From Bremia lactucae (taxonomy: Eukaryota > Oomycota > Peronosporomycetes > Peronosporales > Peronosporaceae), in assembly GCF_004359215.1 (NCBI RefSeq), contig NC_090612.1, positions 4,318,808 through 4,330,138 on the forward strand: a stretch of 11,331 bases of DNA, in the 5' to 3' direction. This document shows, piece after piece, positions 8,401 through 11,331 of this stretch. Position 1 is the stretch's first letter. The number at the start of each line of letters is the position of its first letter. The notes under the pieces are model-generated. The model searched no databases. It was not told where the DNA came from and saw only the letters and a program-made list of their open reading frames with translations. The translations under genes and the position numbers were made by a program.

Positions 8401-8612
8401 AAGAAGATGTATACATTTCTACGCCTCAGGGCGTCGACATGGACCCGAGTCAAGTTTTGAAGCTCAACAGAAGCTTGTATGGTTTAAAACAGGCTGCTGC
8501 AACATGGTTCAAGACGATTTCAACGTGTTTCGAAACATGGGTTTTGTGCCATGTGTTACAGACCCGTGCGTTTTCGTTCGTCAATATGGACACGGATCGT
8601 GGATTTACGTAA
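5457..8612 (+). CDS. Copia gag-pol polyprotein: Gag, protease, integrase, N-terminal half of reverse transcriptase
   Basis: An open frame of 1051 codons; the genuine part is about residues 1-1025. Residues 10-200 resemble the copia Gag (UBN2-type) helical region. A CX2CX4HX4C zinc knuckle is at 220-233 (CYICGKKGHKKQDC). The aspartic protease motif DSGAS has its aspartate at 261. The integrase HHCC finger uses H395, H400, C432 and C435, and the integrase catalytic triad is D465, D528 and E564 with 35 residues between the last two. A variable acidic linker (HHDDDDE, about 705-711) follows. Reverse transcriptase starts near 873 and includes QYDVDTAFLNG, with catalytic D971, and SLYGLKQAAATWFK. 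After about residue 1025 the frame is wrong: residues 1026-1051 are out-of-frame readthrough to the TAA, and the YVDD motif is lost from this frame. The start may be ATG 5457, inside the primer-binding site, or ATG 5472. Confidence 0.93.
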   Translation: MSPSTMEANTILNEDNYFVWEFNTRMKLAKKGLLEHLFTTECPGKGDVNAAAWKVNDMKAFANVCTMISPSLQSMVRSAESTAEAWEILKSFFLRRSIHNRVQMRRQLHDFKMQKGVSVMEHFLKFDELCLSMQAIGDEVSRDEQLVILLGSLSEEYDQIVKIIENVTDIDLFMAKEMLRRENEGIVRKDKKELALKATRSVKGKVFRSKETRNKFTGTCYICGKKGHKKQDCWKNSEKKQQNEEQAFTVSEQEGEGWLLDSGASSHMCPFKEEFVEVRSLDRVVDISIANGETVRAAGVGTIRVVLKNQKPIRIEDVLYVPGLDRKLLSISALSAKGLHITFQKNICEIRNQHEVVTQVTQKGKLFILEYEKVESAKTCQELSVAKPVSPFIWHARLGHLPMKALKTLQNCVEGFKMTEVSDDVNHHDDICEGCVTGKSLVKTFPKSSYGEVKTTSLLQLIHSDVMGPMETKSQGGARFVVTFLDDFSRYVVAYYIAHKSEVVDTFIEYKMMMENQLSAKIKCIRTDNGGEYINKRFNQVCRNAGIIHQTTVPYSPQQNGMAERMNRTLTERTRSLLNHMQVEKKWWAEAMNTAIFITNRVTCASHPTKTPFEVCFKSKPDLSYLRVFGSQGYAHIDKAKRQKLDKKAFRCMLLGYAQGVKGYRVWNYDSKRLEITRSVVFQELPKSKFVEVVSGQDVTQHMNHHDDDDELQVQLPYTSTDNRQEPMEVDQIGTRPISPPSEFDSMSPCPDISVCPDPAFEIDDVSMEPVDVDIDTEQAIVPRGGLNNITDCSEMVPSRYGGHNEPTALTPTPSSNSQALIPLNHSDAIVPVRDVNQVDRAPKRYRIDYEQANAALEAPLTYHDAICSPQSKMWKNAIKSELNALIQKKTWSPVNKTPGLKVIGTKWVFAIKRNEHGEVDRFKARLVALGYRQTLGVDYYETYSPVANMNSVRVFLAVCCHFGMTIRQYDVDTAFLNGVLEEDVYISTPQGVDMDPSQVLKLNRSLYGLKQAAATWFKTISTCFETWVLCHVLQTRAFSFVNMDTDRGFT

Positions 8613-9577
8613 CGTTGTATGTCGACGATATGCTGATTGGAGGTACTTCTGTTAGTTTGGTTGACAAAATTGCCGATGAACTTCAAGGTCATTTCAAGTT
8701 AAAGACGCTAGGCAGTGTGAGATTTATTCTCGGCATTGAGGTGGAGTATGCACAGCAGGCAAAGAAGCTCAAGATTAGCCAAGGTGCGTGCATTGACAGA
8801 ATGGTCATCAAATTTAACCAAGTTGGAGCGAAATCGGTCAACAACCCAAGTGTGGAAGGTCAAGTCATGCTCAAGTGCATGGAAAAGGACCCGAAGATGG
8901 AGAATCGACCCTATCGATCACTGGTCGGTTCACTTCTATATGTGGCGACAGGTACAAGACCCGATATTGCGTTTGCAGTGGGTCGGCTGAGTCGTCATTT
9001 GGAAAATCCAAGTGAAGAACACTGGAACGCAGCCATTCGTGTGCTGCGCTACCTAAAGTCGACTGCGACGCACGGAATTTGCTATCGTAGTAAACAAGGT
9101 GACCTTAAGATGAATGCTTTTAGCGATGCAGATTGGGGCAGTGACAAAGATAATCGACGTTCGACATCTGGAGTCATGGTGACGGTCAATGGCGCTCCAG
9201 TCATTTTCAAGTCGAAGCTTCAAGGCAGTGTATCACTAAGTACTGCTGAAGCTGAATATGTGGCACTTTCGTTGTGCATTCAAGAGATTTTGTGGACCAA
9301 GAGTTTATTGATGGAGATGAAGGTCAAAATTGACGCTCCAGTCGTCGTGTATGAAGACAACCAAAGCGCTATTGCTATTGCGAAAAACGAAGGATATCAA
9401 AGTCGAGCGAAGCACATTGATATACGCTATCATTTTGTTCGCGACCAAGTTAAGGCGAAAGTGATTCAACTGGAGTATATTGAAACCAAGTCACAGCTCG
9501 CCGATTTTCTGACTAAGGCGATTTCGACCAGCAAATTCAAGTTTCTCGTGGCAAAGACAAACATTGGAGAATTCTAG
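8531..9577 (+). CDS. Copia pol, continuation in shifted frame: rest of reverse transcriptase and RNase H
   Basis: This is the 3' continuation of pol in the -1 frame, ending at TAG 9575-9577. It is not an independent gene: the frame is open further upstream by chance, but homology begins only around 8531 (RNMGF...). It contains the reverse transcriptase active-site YVDD at 8618-8629, the YRSLVGSLLYV and TRPDIAFAV segments, and RNase H with catalytic candidates D at 9125 (SDADW), E at 9248 (STAEAEY) and D at 9356 (YEDNQSA). The end matches the usual copia finish with KHIDIRYHFVRDQV and QLADFLTKA. The frame is intact through to its stop, 11 bases before the 3' LTR. Without a frameshift it has no obvious means of translation. 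Confidence 0.9.
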   Translation, partial: RNMGFVPCVTDPCVFVRQYGHGSWIYVTLYVDDMLIGGTSVSLVDKIADELQGHFKLKTLGSVRFILGIEVEYAQQAKKLKISQGACIDRMVIKFNQVGAKSVNNPSVEGQVMLKCMEKDPKMENRPYRSLVGSLLYVATGTRPDIAFAVGRLSRHLENPSEEHWNAAIRVLRYLKSTATHGICYRSKQGDLKMNAFSDADWGSDKDNRRSTSGVMVTVNGAPVIFKSKLQGSVSLSTAEAEYVALSLCIQEILWTKSLLMEMKVKIDAPVVVYEDNQSAIAIAKNEGYQSRAKHIDIRYHFVRDQVKAKVIQLEYIETKSQLADFLTKAISTSKFKFLVAKTNIGEF

Positions 9578-9588
9578 TCGAGGAGGAG
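9578..9588 (+). other. Polypurine tract
   Basis: TCGAGGAGGAG lies between the pol stop codon and the first base of the 3' LTR, with the purine run GAGGAGGAG ending exactly at the LTR border. This is the expected position of the plus-strand DNA synthesis primer. Confidence 0.85.
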
Positions 9589-9836
9589 TGTTGATGTTGG
9601 ACATTTTGTGTACGCTCAAACATCTTTATGACGTTTGAGTGTAATCGTTTTAAAACGGACACAGAAAGTGAAACCTCAGCAGTCGGTTATATGAAGAGAG
9701 AAACGACCCAGGCGAGACCATCGTAGTGCTTCTACGAACGCGTAGCTGAATGCATGTACAAGTTTTCTAACGACTAATATACTTTCCAATTTACCCCTTG
9801 ACTACAAGTTGTCTCCTCTGCTATCGAACCCCTTTA
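9589..9836 (+). repeat. 3' LTR (248 bp)
   Basis: Identical to the 5' LTR except for C at 9621 (A at 5237), and the same length without gaps. In this copy the inverted pair CTCAAAC (9615-9621) and GTTTGAG (9633-9639) is perfect. The end CCCCTTTA is followed by the right target duplication. It should supply transcript termination and polyadenylation, although no canonical AATAAA was seen inside it. Confidence 0.97.
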
Positions 9837-9841
9837 GCAAG
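9837..9841. repeat. Target-site duplication, right copy (GCAAG)
   Basis: GCAAG directly follows the 3' LTR and equals the five bases at 5200-5204. Confidence 0.95.
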
Positions 9842-10755
9842 AACTTACGACACATAAGTCGCCTTTAAATGCAGATCTTCATCAAATTAGCGTTTAAGGC
9901 GACGGCAATACTCCTGTACATGAGTAAGAACGCCTAAAAAGCCACTTTGGGCTAAAATCAGTTCGTATTTTTTTGTATTGAAAAAGTGGTCAAGTGTTGC
10001 ACTTCGCACAGAATATTTTAAGTAAAATTATAGCGAAGGCAAAAGAGAGTGAAAAAGAACCACCGAGACAAATGTCGTTGTCACAACCTCCGAAAGATGA
10101 ACAACAGATGTGCATCAACATTTGGCGAAATTTTAATAAAATCGTGTCATCGCACCGCACTATCTTCGTTGTCGATCAAATGTAAGAGCCTTGCTCGCCA
10201 GACTTTTACTGCTGCGCTTCTTCTGTATCCATCAGTGACCTTGCGACGTCAACCCTCGTTTCATTTGCGCATCATGACGCAAAACGTGGTACCCTTTCTA
10301 GCAAATTAAAGATAGCACCACCGAAAAAGCACGTTCTTAAAAGTACACTTTTTGTCACGTTCATAAAATATTTTACAATTCCATAAGAGAGAACGAGGCT
10401 CGTCATCTTGTGTTGATATTAGCTCTTTTAAAAAAAAGAACGACGAAATGTAATTTTTGGTATGCAAGCTGCTCTATTCAAGATAAATGCATGTAACAAT
10501 TGCCTTTTATCAAGGCTTACACGTATCACACATCACGACGAACTGCGATTCAACCGTTTATTGCCGCCATTATAGAATCTGCATAGGAACGTTTCCGACG
10601 GCAAAATCTTTCGCCCCACAGGTGACGCTGGAAGGTTTATACGCGTCTTGCGATGTAGCGAGGCACCCTTTGCTAGTACTGATACCGCAAAGCAGGCCAT
10701 GTAACACCTGCCTCATAAGGCTGAGCGTATATATCAAGCTATATTTGATTAATAT
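9842..10755. other. Intergenic region right of the retrotransposon
   Basis: About 0.9 kb of AT-rich sequence. Short open frames on the plus strand (9994-10185, 10049-10309, 10487-10783) overlap each other and carry no recognisable motif. The only structured element noted is the hairpin at 9858-9903. No RNA gene was recognised. Confidence 0.55.
9858..9903. repeat. Imperfect inverted repeat (hairpin)
   Basis: The left arm GTCGCCTTTAAATGC (9858-9872) pairs with the right arm GCGTTTAAGGCGAC (9890-9903). There is one bulged base and one weak pair, and the loop is 17 bases. It lies 22 bases beyond the 3' LTR and is not part of the element. Function unknown; a transcript hairpin, a terminator-like structure or a relic of a small transposon are all possible. 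Confidence 0.5.
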
Positions 10756-11331
10756 TTATGCAGTAATCTTTTGTTTCTTTTGACCTGACGTGCCATTTTC
10801 TTCTGGCTTCAGGACTGGATTGATCGACACGCTTTTCTTTATGTCGCTTGCAGCCAGTAGTGGCTTCATTTTATAAGCTGGAACTAACGACGTCGCGTCT
10901 TCCACGCGATCAAAAGCCGCTGTATCTTCTTGCAAGTAAGATCTGTGAATCACCAAAATTACAAGAATTGTTTCCTAAAATTGGATCCGATCAAAAAGGA
11001 CAAAATCTTACGAAACAAAACTCCGTAAATGCTCTTTTCCACCAAGTTCAAGCTCACTTTTTGGGTAGCTTTCCAAAATTTGATCACAAACTTGGTCTAC
11101 TGTCATACTTGTGACCCCTTTATGGTACTTTGCTTTCTCAAACGCCTATAATAAATCCCATTTGCGTTCAAAAATCGAATACTTGTCAATTATCAAATGC
11201 GTACCTTTTGCAAAATTTTGTACCCACTCATCGTACTGATCGTTGAACGAATAGCGCAAAGAAAATAAAGCCTAGCATGCCCAATTTTAAGCGGCACCTT
11301 CGAGCTAAGTTTCACAATTTGGTTCTTCGTC
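10756..11331 (-). pseudogene. Decayed 3' end of an unrecognised protein-coding gene (continues beyond window)
   Basis: Read right to left, one frame gives protein-like sequence from the window edge to a TAA at 10756-10758. It is interrupted by in-frame stops at 11305-11307, 11287-11289, 11272-11274 and 11146-11148. Segments include LFSLRYSFNDQYDEW, IIDKYSIFERKWDLL, AFEKAKYHKG, MTVDQVCDQILESYP and, at the end, FDRVEDATSLVPAYK. The lysine-rich tail ends GQKKQKITA. A gap at 10943-11011 fits a 69-base intron (GTAAGA...TTCACAG): it contains in-frame stops, is a multiple of three, and its removal joins two open exons. The family is not recognised. The four stops make a pseudogene most likely. The stop at 11146 sits where an acceptor AG could end a 78-base intron, so a partly functional gene is not excluded. 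Confidence 0.5.
10943..11011 (-). other. Probable intron in the decayed minus-strand gene
   Basis: On the minus strand this stretch begins GTAAG and ends TTCACAG, is 69 bases long and contains TAA and TAG codons in the frame that is open on both sides. A shorter acceptor at 37 bases would create an early stop after joining, so the 69-base version is preferred. Short introns of this size are common in oomycetes and other compact eukaryotic genomes. Confidence 0.5.

Larger units (their letters stand above)
5205..9836 (+). mobile_element. Ty1/copia LTR retrotransposon, structurally complete, with one frameshift
   Basis: A 4632-base element with 248-base LTRs at both ends, a perfect 5-base target duplication (GCAAG), a primer-binding site directly after the 5' LTR and a purine tract directly before the 3' LTR. 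The internal region codes in the order gag zinc knuckle, protease, integrase, reverse transcriptase, RNase H. Integrase before reverse transcriptase defines the copia (Pseudoviridae) type. No envelope-like gene is present. The LTRs differ at a single base (247/248 identical), so insertion was recent. The single coding defect found is a one-base shift near 8531 inside reverse transcriptase. As it stands the copy would be non-autonomous unless the shift is an assembly error or is bypassed; its intact cis elements could still allow mobilisation by a relative. Confidence 0.97.

Noticed and set aside
8481..8490. Possible programmed -1 frameshift at the heptamer T-TTA-AAA within the GLK codons
   Set aside because: The heptamer is in the right register and the -1 frame is open to the end of pol. 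However, shifting there would replace the conserved QAAATWFK segment with unrelated residues. Homology places the change near 8531, where no slippery heptamer is seen.
8333..8530. Upstream part of the second pol frame (an apparent ORF start at 8333)
   Set aside because: This stretch is an out-of-frame reading of conserved reverse transcriptase coding sequence; real homology in this frame begins only around 8531.
10848..11114. Plus-strand open frame of 88 codons
   Set aside because: It overlaps the more coherent minus-strand decayed gene and its putative intron and has no motif of its own; it is likely an antisense shadow.
11071..11148. A 78-base intron ending at the in-frame TAG at 11146-11148
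   Set aside because: A GT donor exists that would keep the frame, but the excised part itself reads as protein-like sequence. A nonsense change is therefore preferred, though not proven.

Overview
The window looks like nuclear DNA of a stramenopile, most likely an oomycete, and possibly one of the AT-leaning genera. This is an inference. It rests on a long intron-free ion-channel gene of protist type, a eukaryotic urease end, compact tail-to-tail gene spacing, a Ty1/copia retrotransposon and a probable 69-base GT-AG intron in a decayed gene. No bacterial signals (operons, Shine-Dalgarno sites) were seen. The species cannot be named from the sequence alone.

Layout, left to right. Positions 1-264 (+) hold the last 87 codons of a urease. 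Only 30 bases away and facing it, 295-4029 (-) is an uninterrupted 1244-codon gene for a polycystin/PKD2-type six-transmembrane cation channel. Its long C-terminal tail ends in two RyR domains. Positions 4030-5199 are AT-rich upstream sequence of that gene with no convincing coding content. Positions 5205-9836 hold a complete, recently inserted Ty1/copia retrotransposon. It has 248-base LTRs differing at one base, a 5-base target duplication (GCAAG), a primer-binding site matching the anticodon arm of initiator tRNA-Met, and a purine-rich tract. Its gag-pol frame is broken by a single one-base shift inside reverse transcriptase. Positions 9842-10755 have no convincing gene but contain one clear hairpin. 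From 10756 to the window end (-) lies the decayed 3' part of an unrecognised protein gene, readable in one frame across four in-frame stops and a likely 69-base intron.

The host genes show no shared pathway: urease hydrolyses urea, while the channel would conduct cations across a membrane. The retrotransposon landed between the channel gene's 5' side and the pseudogene. Its 5' LTR lies about 1.2 kb upstream of the channel start, in divergent orientation. I see no evidence of a new multi-gene system. The most unusual items are the polycystin-RyR channel, whose predicted selectivity filter lacks the usual acidic residue, the gag start codon sitting inside the primer-binding site, and the decayed gene at the right edge.
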